This document shows, one piece after another, positions 15,124-22,492 of a DNA stretch of 64,000 bases. The notes below the pieces were generated by a model. That model had not been told where the DNA came from. It ran no database searches and saw only the letters and a list, made by a program, of their open reading frames with translations. How positions within the stretch are numbered: the first letter of the stretch is position 1; the number at the start of each line of letters is the position of its first letter. The translations under genes and the position numbers were made by a program. Source of the DNA: an uncultured Bacteroidales bacterium (GTDB taxonomy: Bacteria > Bacteroidota > Bacteroidia > Bacteroidales > UBA932); the NCBI GenBank assembly GCA_944326235.1, contig CALVDH010000001.1, positions 1 through 64,000 of the forward strand, given 5' to 3'.

Positions 15124-15159
15124 ATAAAAAAGGGTCATACCGATTTGATACGACCCTTT
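15124..15159 (-). terminator. Terminator after the integrase operon
   Basis: AAAGGGTCGTATC pairs with GGTATGACCCTTT over 13 positions (two G-U) and is followed on the minus strand by a T-run. It separates the integrase unit from the excisionase-repA unit. Confidence 0.85.
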
Positions 15160-15177
15160 CATCTGTCAGCTTTTTTT

Positions 15178-16056
15178 CTATTTCTTTGTTCTGCCTTGTA
15201 GAGAACTGATATATCTTTCCGAGAAATTCAGATTAAAAAGCCCATTGAGAAACTCGGTATAAGTGTACAATGTTCGTTCATGAATGTCATTTTTGCGATA
15301 CCACATATATAATGGGTCCAGCTGCCTTATCAGCATATCGTTATAACTATTGCGCTCTATTCCGGCAACTGCTCCTCTGACACCTTCTCCCATTTCGGCT
15401 ATTTCCTTGAGTTCGCCCCGAAGGGTTGTAAATAGGGGACCCCTGCTGATAGTGATTTCGGCATCAGCTCCAAGGAACGAATCAAAGTAGGATTTTCCTT
15501 GAAGGACTGTCTGACCGTCATTCACTATTCCGAGGTTTAGTTCTACTTTCCCGTTTACCTTGATATTTATTAGGTGTAGAAAAAGGTTTGGCAGTTTGAA
15601 GATGGCAGACCCTCTGCGAACAGCGACCTCAGTAATTTCCCCGTCTGAAAACTTTATCCGGATGTAGTTTGGTTTGCGGAGGCCAGATAGGAACTGTTTC
15701 CGTTTGCGTTCGAAATCTGAAGAAATAAGCAGGTTGTCCTTGTATTCGTTTACAAGGGGGGATAAAGCTTTTACCAGTGCTTTCAGCTCAGGGGTGAGTA
15801 TAGTGGTGGGGATGTCACTGTATCTCTGCAATATCGGGTTATACCGTGCCCATTTGTCGAGGTCGGTCCCGGCATATTCCCTGACCGCGTTATATATTGC
15901 ATCCCAGTCGCTATCTGCTCCGGTGTACCGTATGCCGTCAGCCAGCAGGCAAGCGGAAACCTGCCTGATGACCTGCGCTTTCTTGCGCTCAAAGAGATTC
16001 TTGATGAACATTTTACTTTTCGCCAAGTCGGCTGCGAAATCGTTTATATTACTCAT
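15178..16056 (-). CDS. Unrecognised protein cotranslated with the integrase
   Basis: The 292-residue protein lacks a signal peptide and membrane helices. The N-terminal half is helical and charged; residues about 150-215 have a beta-rich pattern (RIKFSDGEITEVAVRRGSAI). Its start overlaps the integrase stop by ATGA, so expression is coupled. Genes in this position in integrative elements sometimes encode recombination helpers or cargo defence proteins, but nothing here identifies it. Confidence 0.7.
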   Translation of the reverse strand: MSNINDFAADLAKSKMFIKNLFERKKAQVIRQVSACLLADGIRYTGADSDWDAIYNAVREYAGTDLDKWARYNPILQRYSDIPTTILTPELKALVKALSPLVNEYKDNLLISSDFERKRKQFLSGLRKPNYIRIKFSDGEITEVAVRRGSAIFKLPNLFLHLINIKVNGKVELNLGIVNDGQTVLQGKSYFDSFLGADAEITISRGPLFTTLRGELKEIAEMGEGVRGAVAGIERNSYNDMLIRQLDPLYMWYRKNDIHERTLYTYTEFLNGLFNLNFSERYISSLQGRTKK

Positions 16057-17432
16057 TTCCTCATCGTTTTAAGCAGGTTCAGAACAGCCTCCATTTCATC
16101 GGGAGAAAGGTTCGCAAAAGGATTGCTGGCGGTCTCGCCGAGTAGTCTATCAGCGTACTCCAGTCGCTGCTCCAGCGGAAAGGCTCCGAGATAGTTCCCG
16201 GCTACTCCTTGAATGGAATGGCCCATAGAAAATTCAACATAGTCGTGCGGTAATCCAAGATGAGCCGCGTTGGACTTGAAGGAATGCCGGGCCCAGGTAG
16301 GACTGACGGAGAAGGGAATCTCCAGCACCTTGCAGACCTTGCCAAGATGTGCCCGAATGTTCGCATTCACCTGTTGCACCCGTCTTGCCGTCTGTTCCGG
16401 TGTCGGGTGTTCGTACCCGAGAATTTGGGGGAATATACGCTTCCCAAGTTCCGGTGTGCTGCCGTACTTGTCCAATATCTTCCGCATGGCAGGAGAAATG
16501 GCTATGTAGGTTTTTTCACCGTTGCTATCCTCAACCTTCTGCCTGATGAATGACAAGTCCGATTCCTTACCTTGTCCGAAGTAATATTCATTCCACTGTA
16601 TCTCCGCCATATCCGCCACATTCATACCTCCGGCCAGATAGGAAAATAACCAAAAACCGATACTCTGGTGAACTGCATCTGCATAAGACTGGCTCCACCC
16701 CTCCGGAGCAACGAAATCCATTATCCTCCGTATGGTCGCTATACCTATAAAGTCTTCCGTCCGCTTTGCGGCCTTTGGAATCACCACTTGACCCTTACCC
16801 TTGCCGAAAGGATATTGCGACTGCTTGATGCGTCCCAGCCGGATACATTCATTAATGGGAACCTTTATGGACCTTAAATATATTGCCTGCGTTGTCTTTG
16901 ACAGTCCTTTCTTGTCCATATCCCAAATCCACTCACGGATAAATGCCGGACCGATTCTGTCGAATGCTATATTGCTGCCAGCATACCGAACAAGGCAGCC
17001 CATCGCGTTTTTGTAACTGTCTTTTGTATTATGCTTCTTGCAATCGCTGATGATGCCGCGCCATATATCAAGGAATGTTTCGGAACTGCGTCCGGTCAGC
17101 CGCGTTTTCAAATTCTCAAAATTGAACAGGCCTGAATCGGAAAGGTCTTTTATTGCCTTTTCGACTTTTTCGAATATCGCAAGCAGTTCTTTTTTTGTTT
17201 CCCAGATGGCAGTCTTATTACTTGCTCCCTTGCCCGTACTCTTGCAAAGTTTGTCATATTCTTTGAGTGTGAATTTATACCCGGTAGGATAGTAATAATG
17301 CCTCCGGTTGCAATTGACCCTGATAATAACAGGAATCTTTTCAGTTTCAGGCGTCAAATGCCTTGTGTCTAATGTCGCGGAAATGTTTATATTTTCCACC
17401 TTCTTAGATAGTAATGTCTGAATTTGCTCCAT
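16053..17432 (-). CDS. Tyrosine recombinase/integrase of the tRNA-Met element
   Basis: The predicted protein has 459 residues from the ATG at 17432 (MEQIQTLL). It has an N-terminal arm-binding region with a VNCNRRHYYYPTGYKF beta pattern, a SAM-like core-binding domain (about 120-210) and a C-terminal catalytic domain. Late motifs ARHSFKSNA and MGHSIQ, with the nucleophile Tyr in GNYLGAF, supply Arg-His, His and Tyr of the active site. It sits 200 bases from attR, as usual, and arm-type repeats lie upstream of its start. It should catalyse integration into and excision from tRNA-Met. Confidence 0.93.
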   Translation of the reverse strand: MEQIQTLLSKKVENINISATLDTRHLTPETEKIPVIIRVNCNRRHYYYPTGYKFTLKEYDKLCKSTGKGASNKTAIWETKKELLAIFEKVEKAIKDLSDSGLFNFENLKTRLTGRSSETFLDIWRGIISDCKKHNTKDSYKNAMGCLVRYAGSNIAFDRIGPAFIREWIWDMDKKGLSKTTQAIYLRSIKVPINECIRLGRIKQSQYPFGKGKGQVVIPKAAKRTEDFIGIATIRRIMDFVAPEGWSQSYADAVHQSIGFWLFSYLAGGMNVADMAEIQWNEYYFGQGKESDLSFIRQKVEDSNGEKTYIAISPAMRKILDKYGSTPELGKRIFPQILGYEHPTPEQTARRVQQVNANIRAHLGKVCKVLEIPFSVSPTWARHSFKSNAAHLGLPHDYVEFSMGHSIQGVAGNYLGAFPLEQRLEYADRLLGETASNPFANLSPDEMEAVLNLLKTMRK

Positions 17433-17487
17433 ATGGGAAATCAAAGTTTTAAAAATACTATTCTTATATGCTTGTAGGTGCGATTTC

Positions 17488-17512
17488 CCGGAAATCATAG
17501 GGAAATCATAGC
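17488..17512 (+). repeat. Arm-type integrase repeat, right end
   Basis: This 25-bp sequence matches 10061-10085 at 24 of 25 positions in the same orientation, with two GAAATCAT units. It lies just upstream of the integrase gene and 120 bases inside attR, so it may also mediate autoregulation. Confidence 0.7.
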
Positions 17513-17632
17513 CCCTTTAATGGCACAAAATTAAGCAAAACAATCTAAAACAGCAAATTATATTATATTGTGAAAATCAATATATTATATTGTATTATGA
17601 AATAAATGTATAACAATGAAAAACGTCTGTAA

Positions 17633-17680
17633 ATGATTCATAATCATGAGGTCCCAAGTTCAATCCTGGGTCTCGCTACT
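17633..17680 (+). repeat. attR: duplicated 3' part of tRNA-Met
   Basis: 47 of 48 bases equal 9967-10014. The copy lacks the acceptor 5' strand and D-arm, so it is not a tRNA gene. It marks the right boundary of the element. Confidence 0.92.
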
Positions 17681-17687
17681 GACTTAG

Positions 17688-17727
17688 AGGCGCCTGTGGC
17701 CGTGTGGCTGCGGGTGCTTTTCTTTTG
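17688..17727 (+). terminator. Terminator-like repeat, copy 1 (original tRNA-Met terminator)
   Basis: A G-C hairpin (GCGCCTG pairing with CGGGTGC, with G-U pairs) is followed by TTTTCTTTT. It directly follows attR and was probably the tRNA operon terminator before integration. A copy with 35 of 40 matches lies at 18468-18506 on the far side of the HEPN-MNT genes. Confidence 0.7.
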
Positions 17728-17742
17728 TGCGCGCCGCGGCAG

Positions 17743-17774
17743 TTTGTTGAAGAAAAGAAAAAACCGTATATTTG
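17743..17774 (+). promoter_or_regulatory. Promoter of the HEPN-MNT operon
   Basis: TTTG (17743-17746), 20 bases, then TATATTTG (17767-17774), both exact matches to the Bacteroidota consensus. The HEPN ATG follows 33 bases later. Confidence 0.75.
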
Positions 17775-17807
17775 TCCTGTGATGTATCAATGTATTAGAT
17801 TTTTGCT

Positions 17808-18194
17808 ATGACGGATAAAGTGACATATTGGATTGAGTTGTCAGACTATGACTATGACACAGCACAAGCGATGTGGGAGACACGTAGATTTTTGTATGTA
17901 GGATTTATGTGTCATCAGGTCGTTGAAAAGATACTCAAGGCATATTGGAGCAAAGTGTTGGAGGAACAGCCTTTGAAAATCCATCATCTTTCGAGGCTTG
18001 CTGCAAAATCCGGACTGGTGGATGAGCTTTCAGAAGAGCAGTTGGATTTTATTGATTCGCTTGAACCGTTGAATATTGAGGCTAGATACCCCTCGTATAA
18101 GGAACAGCTGATGAAAGTGTTGACGCCCGAATACTGTAAAGAGTTGTTGGATAAAACAAAAGCACTGCAATTATGGATAAAGGACAGGCTATAG
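17808..18194 (+). CDS. HEPN domain protein (toxin-like partner of an MNT nucleotidyltransferase)
   Basis: The 128-residue protein fits the HEPN family found beside minimal nucleotidyltransferases. It has the helical start YWIELSDYDYDTAQAMW, the central FMCHQVVEKILKAYW and the family signature ARYPSY at 92-97. The canonical RNase motif R-x4-6-H is not evident, so RNase activity is uncertain. The gene overlaps the MNT gene by 22 bases, a hallmark of HEPN-MNT toxin-antitoxin pairs in which the MNT protein neutralises HEPN. The pair lies immediately outside attR of the 7.7-kb element. Confidence 0.88.
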   Translation: MTDKVTYWIELSDYDYDTAQAMWETRRFLYVGFMCHQVVEKILKAYWSKVLEEQPLKIHHLSRLAAKSGLVDELSEEQLDFIDSLEPLNIEARYPSYKEQLMKVLTPEYCKELLDKTKALQLWIKDRL

Positions 18195-18469
18195 AGATAG
18201 CAAGGAAATACAAGTCAATGGTGGCTGAATATCTGCCTTTGAAAGCGCTGTATCTTTATGGCTCGTACAGCAAGGGAAATTATTCTGAAGAGAGTGATAT
18301 AGACATAGCCGTAATCGTATCCAAGAGGAGCGACAACTATTTTGAGGATACACCTATGTTGTGGAAGTTAGGTCGGAAGGTCAACTATCTGATAGAGCCG
18401 GTCTTGCTTGCCGATGGGGAGGATAGTCCTCTATATGAGGAGATTCTAAGGACAGGGATATTGGTATAG
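18173..18469 (+). CDS. MNT-type nucleotidyltransferase (antitoxin-like)
   Basis: The 98-residue protein carries the minimal nucleotidyltransferase signature: GS at residues 30-31 (YLYGSYSKG) and Asp-x-Asp at 42 and 44 (SDIDIAV), which coordinate metal and nucleotide. A further conserved acidic residue (IEPVLL) completes the site. MNT antitoxins can modify their HEPN partners by nucleotide transfer. Its stop codon lies inside the second copy of the terminator-like repeat. Confidence 0.9.
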   Translation: MDKGQAIEIARKYKSMVAEYLPLKALYLYGSYSKGNYSEESDIDIAVIVSKRSDNYFEDTPMLWKLGRKVNYLIEPVLLADGEDSPLYEEILRTGILV

Positions 18470-18506
18470 GCGCCTGCGGCCATGTGGCTAGGGCGCTTTT
18501 CTTTTG
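18468..18506 (+). terminator. Terminator-like repeat, copy 2 (after the MNT gene)
   Basis: This repeats 17688-17727 (35 of 40 aligned positions), including the G-C hairpin and the TTTTCTTTT run. It begins within the MNT stop codon. It probably terminates the HEPN-MNT transcript, and with copy 1 it brackets the cassette. Confidence 0.75.
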
Positions 18507-18551
18507 GGTGATATTCATGATATCCGTGCCTTTTCGGGTGTTCGGGGAGTT

Positions 18552-18815
18552 CTACTCCTTTCGAAGGAGTAGGGAATTTCTGGGTTTCTGCGACTCCTTC
18601 CGAAGGAGTGAGGAGGTGGGACAGAATGGGGCCGGAGATGGTCTCGCCTTCGGAAGGTGGGATGATATCGCGGGAAAACTGCGCACCTTTGGAAGGTGGG
18701 AAAGGGCAGAATGGAAGGGAAATGCGGCCACAGGCTCTGTAGGGCACATGGCGCGGAAACTCACCTTTGGAAGGTGGGAAGAAATAGTGGGAAACTGTCT
18801 CACCTTCGGAAGGTG
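18552..18815. repeat. Array of six short palindromes with a near 39-bp period
   Basis: Six palindromes built around CCTTYSGAAGG-like cores lie at 18552-18572, 18593-18609, 18647-18657, 18684-18698, 18762-18776 and 18801-18815. Two have ACTCCTT...AAGGAGT arms; three share CACCTTYGGAAGGTG. Successive spacings are about 41, 51, 39, 78 and 39 bases, so most are multiples of 39. A plus-strand frame reads through with FGRW recurring at 13-residue steps, but the array looks like non-coding repeat DNA. A half unit follows near 18864. Confidence 0.6.
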
Positions 18816-18955
18816 GGACGAGTACGGCCGGAGGACAGCGGCGTGCGGTGGCTGGATGGGCTCAGGAGTAGGAAGGTGGGATGAGTACGGTGAATTGGAA
18901 TGGGTGGCGGGGGATGGCTGGCTAGATGGTTGAATGGATGGCTGAACGGACGATG

Positions 18956-18970
18956 TGGCTCAATATTTGC
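18956..18970 (+). promoter_or_regulatory. Weak promoter candidate for the secreted protein gene
   Basis: TGGCTCA-ATAT-TTGC has GG and GC at exactly the sigma-54 -24/-12 spacing but departs from TGGCACG. The same bases contain AATATTTG, one mismatch from the -7 box. The ATG lies 17 bases downstream, so either reading gives a very short leader. Confidence 0.3.
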
Positions 18971-18986
18971 GGTTGTGGAGGGGACT

Positions 18987-20162
18987 ATGGGAAAATCAGT
19001 AAAATATGTGGCTGTGACCATGCTGGCGGCATGCTGCGTGGGCTGTTTTCTGGCGCAAGGACAGGAGCAGGAGTCGGTTGCAGAGGAGGCCCGGATGCAG
19101 GGATATGAGGCAGCCGTGAGCAGTGTACGGATTAAGGCACGCGATACGGTTTCGGGCTGTTTTCGGTCGCAGGTGTCGGATGCGGTTGCGAAAGATGTCC
19201 GTCAGCTGGAGCGGGATACAGTAGCGTCGCTGGTAGCGGAGTACGAGGCGGATATCCGGGCACTGATGGACCGGGTCGTGGAGGTCGGGATGCTGGATGA
19301 GGCCGGCAGGGATTTGGTGCTGGCATCGGCGGGCTTGTTGCCGGCCGGGCTGTCGGTGGTGCATGCATCGGAGGTTGGAGCGACAGGTGAGCCAGGCGAG
19401 GCCGTGGAAGCAGTGTCAGAGACCGCAGCAGTGGGAAACAAGAGGAACAGTGGGGAGGGTAGCGCGGAAAACAAGGCGATCGAGGTAGGCGAAGAAATCG
19501 GGAAAAGCGAGGATATACTGCGCACCCGACTGAGCCTCCTGACCGAGCTGCGGCAGGAGTGGTACGGCAGGCTGCAGGGCGAATATCTGCGGCAGGATGC
19601 GCTGACGGATCTGGTCGGGGCTCCGGTGCAGATGCCGGCGTCGGCGTTTCATCCGAGATATCTGCCGCTGGATGTCGTTGAGGACAATCTGAAATGGGCG
19701 GCCAGCCGTCCTCTGGAGGTCAGCGAGATACTGGCCAGGGACCGTAGGCTGATACTCACCCGCATGATAAACGACAGCGCTATGCCTCAGTTCCTGCGGG
19801 ATCTCCGGGCACAGAATCCGGCCGTCTACTCGGTCGTGGCGATAGTAATGGGGATACTCGGCGGGGCAGGAGGCGGTTTCCTGAGCGGCTCTACGATGGA
19901 GATGCTCGTGCCGCGGCCGGTCGTCGGCGGTCAGCCCTGGTTCGACGACGTGATCTTCCTCGACCCGAATTTTGACCCGATGGTCTACAGTCCGTCGCTC
20001 CCAGTACCTCAGTACGACCCGGAGAATCCGTCGCAGCAGTACAAGGCGGCGCTCAGAGGCGACAACGGGCAGGAAATCAGAACTGTACCCATAAGAAGCG
20101 CCGGCAGTTCCGGGCCTGCGGGACCGCCGCCGGTGCAGAGGTCCAGGTACGACCTCCGGTAG
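18987..20162 (+). CDS. Secreted or envelope protein of unknown function, 391 residues
   Basis: From the ATG at 18987 the protein begins MGKSVKYVAVTMLAACCVGCFLAQG, a signal peptide with cysteines near the cleavage region, so it may be a lipoprotein. The mature part has an acidic helical region (about 45-220). A hydrophobic, glycine-rich segment (VVAIVMGILGGAGGGFLSG) at about 290-310 could insert into a membrane. The tail is rich in Pro and Gly. Translation from 18900 is possible but would add a repeat-derived N-terminus. I do not recognise the family. A sigma-54-type promoter and short RNA follow directly. Confidence 0.7.
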   Translation: MGKSVKYVAVTMLAACCVGCFLAQGQEQESVAEEARMQGYEAAVSSVRIKARDTVSGCFRSQVSDAVAKDVRQLERDTVASLVAEYEADIRALMDRVVEVGMLDEAGRDLVLASAGLLPAGLSVVHASEVGATGEPGEAVEAVSETAAVGNKRNSGEGSAENKAIEVGEEIGKSEDILRTRLSLLTELRQEWYGRLQGEYLRQDALTDLVGAPVQMPASAFHPRYLPLDVVEDNLKWAASRPLEVSEILARDRRLILTRMINDSAMPQFLRDLRAQNPAVYSVVAIVMGILGGAGGGFLSGSTMEMLVPRPVVGGQPWFDDVIFLDPNFDPMVYSPSLPVPQYDPENPSQQYKAALRGDNGQEIRTVPIRSAGSSGPAGPPPVQRSRYDLR

Positions 20163-20175
20163 CGGACGGAGTTTT

Positions 20176-20191
20176 TGGCACGCGGTTTGCA
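20176..20191 (+). promoter_or_regulatory. Sigma-54 promoter, copy 1
   Basis: TGGCACG (20176-20182), four bases, TTGCA (20187-20191) matches the -24/-12 consensus completely with correct GG-GC spacing. The predicted start is near 20202. It lies 13 bases after a stop codon and no ORF begins downstream, so it probably drives a small RNA. Confidence 0.65.
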
Positions 20192-20201
20192 AGAGAATAA
20201 G

Positions 20202-20280
20202 TCAAATAGTTTTTTCATAGGTTAAGTTTAGGTTAATAAGGAAAAAAGGACATCAGTTTCTGTGGCTGATGTCCTTTTCT
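20202..20280 (+). ncRNA. Predicted sigma-54-dependent small RNA, copy 1
   Basis: The transcript would start with a segment shared almost base for base with 29832-29866 (ATAGTTTTTTCATAGGTTAA core). It would end in a strong hairpin: AAAGGACATCAG (20245-20256) pairs with CTGATGTCCTTTT (20266-20278). About 79 nt, without a reading frame. The hairpins of the two copies differ completely, so the shared 5' part is likely the functional region. It could relate to described Bacteroidales RNA motifs, which I cannot test. Confidence 0.55.
20242..20280. terminator. Bidirectional intrinsic terminator
   Basis: A 12-bp stem with A-run before and T-run after serves the small RNA on the plus strand and the glutamine synthetase gene on the minus strand, whose stop lies 33 bases beyond. 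Confidence 0.85.
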
Positions 20281-20312
20281 CTTTTGCGCATCTCAGGCGC
20301 CTGTCCCGGTTC

Positions 20313-21818
20313 CTATCCGCAGTGATAGTACTTGCGGACAAGTTCCATCATCAGGCCCTTGTCGCGGGCTGTCTCTTCGCGGATGTTGGCGTCGTTGTAG
20401 GCGCGGAGCATCGCGATGCGGCCGTCGATCATGCTCGGAGAGAAGACTCCCTTGGCCTCGTAGAGGGCGCGGTTCTTCTCCAGCTCGTCGGCTGACTCTG
20501 CACAGGATGTGGGCAGCTGGGCGAGGGAGTTGAGGATGGCGGCGTTCTTATCGTCGTGGATGTTGACGTCCACGTAGGTCTTCCTGGCTATCTCGAGTGC
20601 GTCGGGCAGCTCGAAGCCGATACGCGCGGCGGTCACCAGTCCGGCGAGCATCAGATGGATGTCGGCCGAGCCGTCACCTGAGCGGAGCTCCACGGTCTGC
20701 TTGTCGGGCATCACGATGTCGGGATTCTGGGGCAGTCCGTTGGCGATGGCGGACATGTCGCTCCTGCCGGTCCATCCGAGGGGCACGCGCACGAGTACGG
20801 ATCGGTTGCGGTCGCCCCAGCAGATGCTGGTGGGAGCCTCCTGGTGAGGCACGAGGCGGAAGTAGGAGGTAGGGTTGGCGTTGCCGAAGGCGGTCAGCGA
20901 GGAGGCGCAGGTCATGTAGCCGGCGATGGCCTTGCGGGCCTCGTCGGAGAGGCGGCCGTCCTTGAGCATCACGGAGTGCTCGCCGTTCATCATGCGGGTG
21001 TGGAAATGCAGACCGCTGCCGGCCTTGCCCTCGGTGATTTTCGGAGCGAAGGTGATGTCGAAGCCGTACTGCCATGCCAGTGTGCGGAGAATCCACTTGG
21101 CCATCACGAGCTGGTCAGCGGCTGATTCTACGGGCGATACGAGGAACTCGATCTCGTTCTGCTCGTACACCTTGCCGTCGAGGGTGAAGTTGCCGACCTC
21201 GGAGTGGGCGTACTTGATGTTGCCGCCGACCTGGGAGATGAGCTTCATGGCCTCGGTGCGGAATGCCTCGACCTTGGTGAAAGGTGTGGACTCATGGTAT
21301 CCGCGCTGATTCTCCGAGGGGAAGCAGCAGTCGTCGTCATAGATGACGTAGAACTCCAGCTCGCCCATGGCCTCGAAGGTGTAGCCGGTGGTCTTCTTGA
21401 ACTCCTCGTGAGCCTTGTGCAGGGTGTACTCGGGAGAGCTCTCCAGAGGCAGTCCGTCCTTGGTGAAATAGGAGCAGAGCAGTCCCAGGGTCGGAATCTC
21501 GGCGAAGGGGTCGAGGTAGGCCGTGGAGAAACGGGGAATGACGTAGAGGTCGCTCGAGCCGGCCTGGATGTAGGAGAACAGGCTGGAGCCGTCCACTCTC
21601 TCTCCGAACGAGAGAATCAGGTCGAGATACTGGAGGCTGCTGACCGGGAAGTTGAGGGTCTTGAGCCTGCCGTCGCCCGCGATGTAGCGGAAGTTGACGA
21701 CGCGGATGTCGTTGGCGGTGATGAAATTGATTATGTCCTCCTTGGTGAACTGGTCGGGGGTCTTCCCGATGGCGCTGACCAGGGGATTGATGTTGTACTT
21801 CAGGATGCTGTTGTCCAT
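20313..21818 (-). CDS. glnA: Glutamine synthetase (GlnA-like)
   Basis: The 501-residue protein has a glutamine synthetase beta-Grasp N-domain (INFITANDIRVVNFRYIAGDGR) and a catalytic domain. Expected active-site blocks include ELEFYVIYDD, the metal and ammonia region of FLVSPVESAADQ, GSGLHFHTRM (the H-x-H metal/ATP motif), FGNANPTSYFRLVPHQEAP and VELRSGDGSADIHL. It would make glutamine from glutamate, ammonia and ATP. The C-terminal adenylylation tyrosine motif is not apparent. Bacteroidales often have several GS-like genes, so this may be a paralogue acting on another amine. Confidence 0.88.
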   Translation of the reverse strand: MDNSILKYNINPLVSAIGKTPDQFTKEDIINFITANDIRVVNFRYIAGDGRLKTLNFPVSSLQYLDLILSFGERVDGSSLFSYIQAGSSDLYVIPRFSTAYLDPFAEIPTLGLLCSYFTKDGLPLESSPEYTLHKAHEEFKKTTGYTFEAMGELEFYVIYDDDCCFPSENQRGYHESTPFTKVEAFRTEAMKLISQVGGNIKYAHSEVGNFTLDGKVYEQNEIEFLVSPVESAADQLVMAKWILRTLAWQYGFDITFAPKITEGKAGSGLHFHTRMMNGEHSVMLKDGRLSDEARKAIAGYMTCASSLTAFGNANPTSYFRLVPHQEAPTSICWGDRNRSVLVRVPLGWTGRSDMSAIANGLPQNPDIVMPDKQTVELRSGDGSADIHLMLAGLVTAARIGFELPDALEIARKTYVDVNIHDDKNAAILNSLAQLPTSCAESADELEKNRALYEAKGVFSPSMIDGRIAMLRAYNDANIREETARDKGLMMELVRKYYHCG

Positions 21819-21968
21819 AAAAAAAGAAGTTTAGTGTTTGTGTCAAATTTTAAGCAAATAAGCGTAAAATAATTGGGATTTGCAACTATTCCCGGCAGAA
21901 TATTTTATCTCTTTCAGCCCTGAGGGAAGTTCCTCCGGAAAGTTATGCCCTCGGTGGATGAAAAATGC

Positions 21969-21976
21969 TATATTTG
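21969..21976 (+). promoter_or_regulatory. -7 box of the GlcNAc-glycan gene cluster
   Basis: TATATTTG at 21969-21976 is an exact TAnnTTTG match 25 bases before the first ATG of the cluster. The -33 element is poor, so an activator may be needed. Confidence 0.5.
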
Positions 21977-22001
21977 TAAGTATTTTTAGAAAATTTCAGA
22001 T

Positions 22002-22482
22002 ATGAATCTCAGAGGGAAAAAGACAATGCTCCTGATTCTCGCCGCAGCAGCGGTGTCAGGCCTCTCCGCACCGGCCGCTTCTGCCGGACAGGCGGAAGCC
22101 GCTGAGGAGTCAGTGAAGGAGGCCAGGCGCCTCAACCCCACCTCGGCCGAGCTCATTCTCAGCGACGGCCACCGCATGACAGTGGATTTCTATGCTCCGG
22201 ATATCTTCCGTCTCTTCCGGGACGACAACGGCGGCATCGTCCGCAACCCGGAGGCGGATCCTCATGCCGATATTCTCGTGCAGAATCCCCGCCGGGGAGT
22301 GTACTATACGGTTGAGGAGACCGCCGGTTCATGGAACCTGTCCACCGGCGTGATATCGGTATCTTTCGACAAGGAGGACGGGACCATGTCCGTCAAGGAC
22401 CTGCGGAGCGGCGGCTCCGGAGGTCCGCGATGCCGTGACCGTCAGCCCTGCACTTGAGTATCGTTATATGACAATCGAATAA
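22002..22482 (+). pseudogene. Remnant of a GH31-type glycosidase (N-terminal domain only)
   Basis: The frame opens with a signal peptide (MLLILAAAAVSGLSAPAASAG). About 100 residues then resemble the N-terminal galactose-mutarotase-like domain of GH31 enzymes (ELILSDGHRMTVDFYAPDIFR, FDKEDGTMSV). At about 22405 the sense shifts frame: the first frame ends at 22457, while the neighbouring frame continues with EYRYMTIE to a stop at 22480-22482. The catalytic barrel is absent and GH84 starts 11 bases later. The gene is therefore truncated and frameshifted. The GH31 link is a pattern judgement. Confidence 0.6.
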
Positions 22483-22492
22483 AGTACAGAAT

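Larger units (their letters stand above)
9967..17680. mobile_element. 7.7-kb integrative element in tRNA-Met (phage-satellite-like or minimal IME)
   Basis: The element is bounded by 48-bp att copies and has matching 25-bp arm-type repeats just inside each end. It is more AT-rich than its surroundings. Gene order from the right end on the minus strand: tyrosine integrase, unknown protein, terminator, DUF3853-like excisionase, RepA-like ATPase, an iteron/cruciform region, four small overlapping genes including a TerS-like one, and an unknown protein. An XRE regulator lies on the plus strand, followed by two minus-strand lipoprotein genes. No relaxase, secretion, capsid or tail genes are seen. 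This content resembles phage-inducible satellites more than a complete prophage or ICE. Confidence 0.85.

Noticed and set aside
17633..17680. Second tRNA-Met gene
   Set aside because: Only the 3' part is present; the acceptor 5' strand and D-arm are missing, so it is the attR copy.
9967..17680. Complete prophage or conjugative element
   Set aside because: No capsid, portal, tail, lysis, relaxase or type IV secretion genes can be recognised among its twelve or so genes.
18552..18815. Possible CRISPR array
   Set aside because: Units are too short (11-21 bp), differ in sequence and have irregular spacing; no cas genes are present.
18484..18933. Plus-strand 149-codon frame through the palindrome array, with recurring FGRW
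   Set aside because: The periodic peptide follows from the 39-bp repeat period. Frames on both strands are open, there is no promoter or conserved domain, and the start lies inside a terminator.
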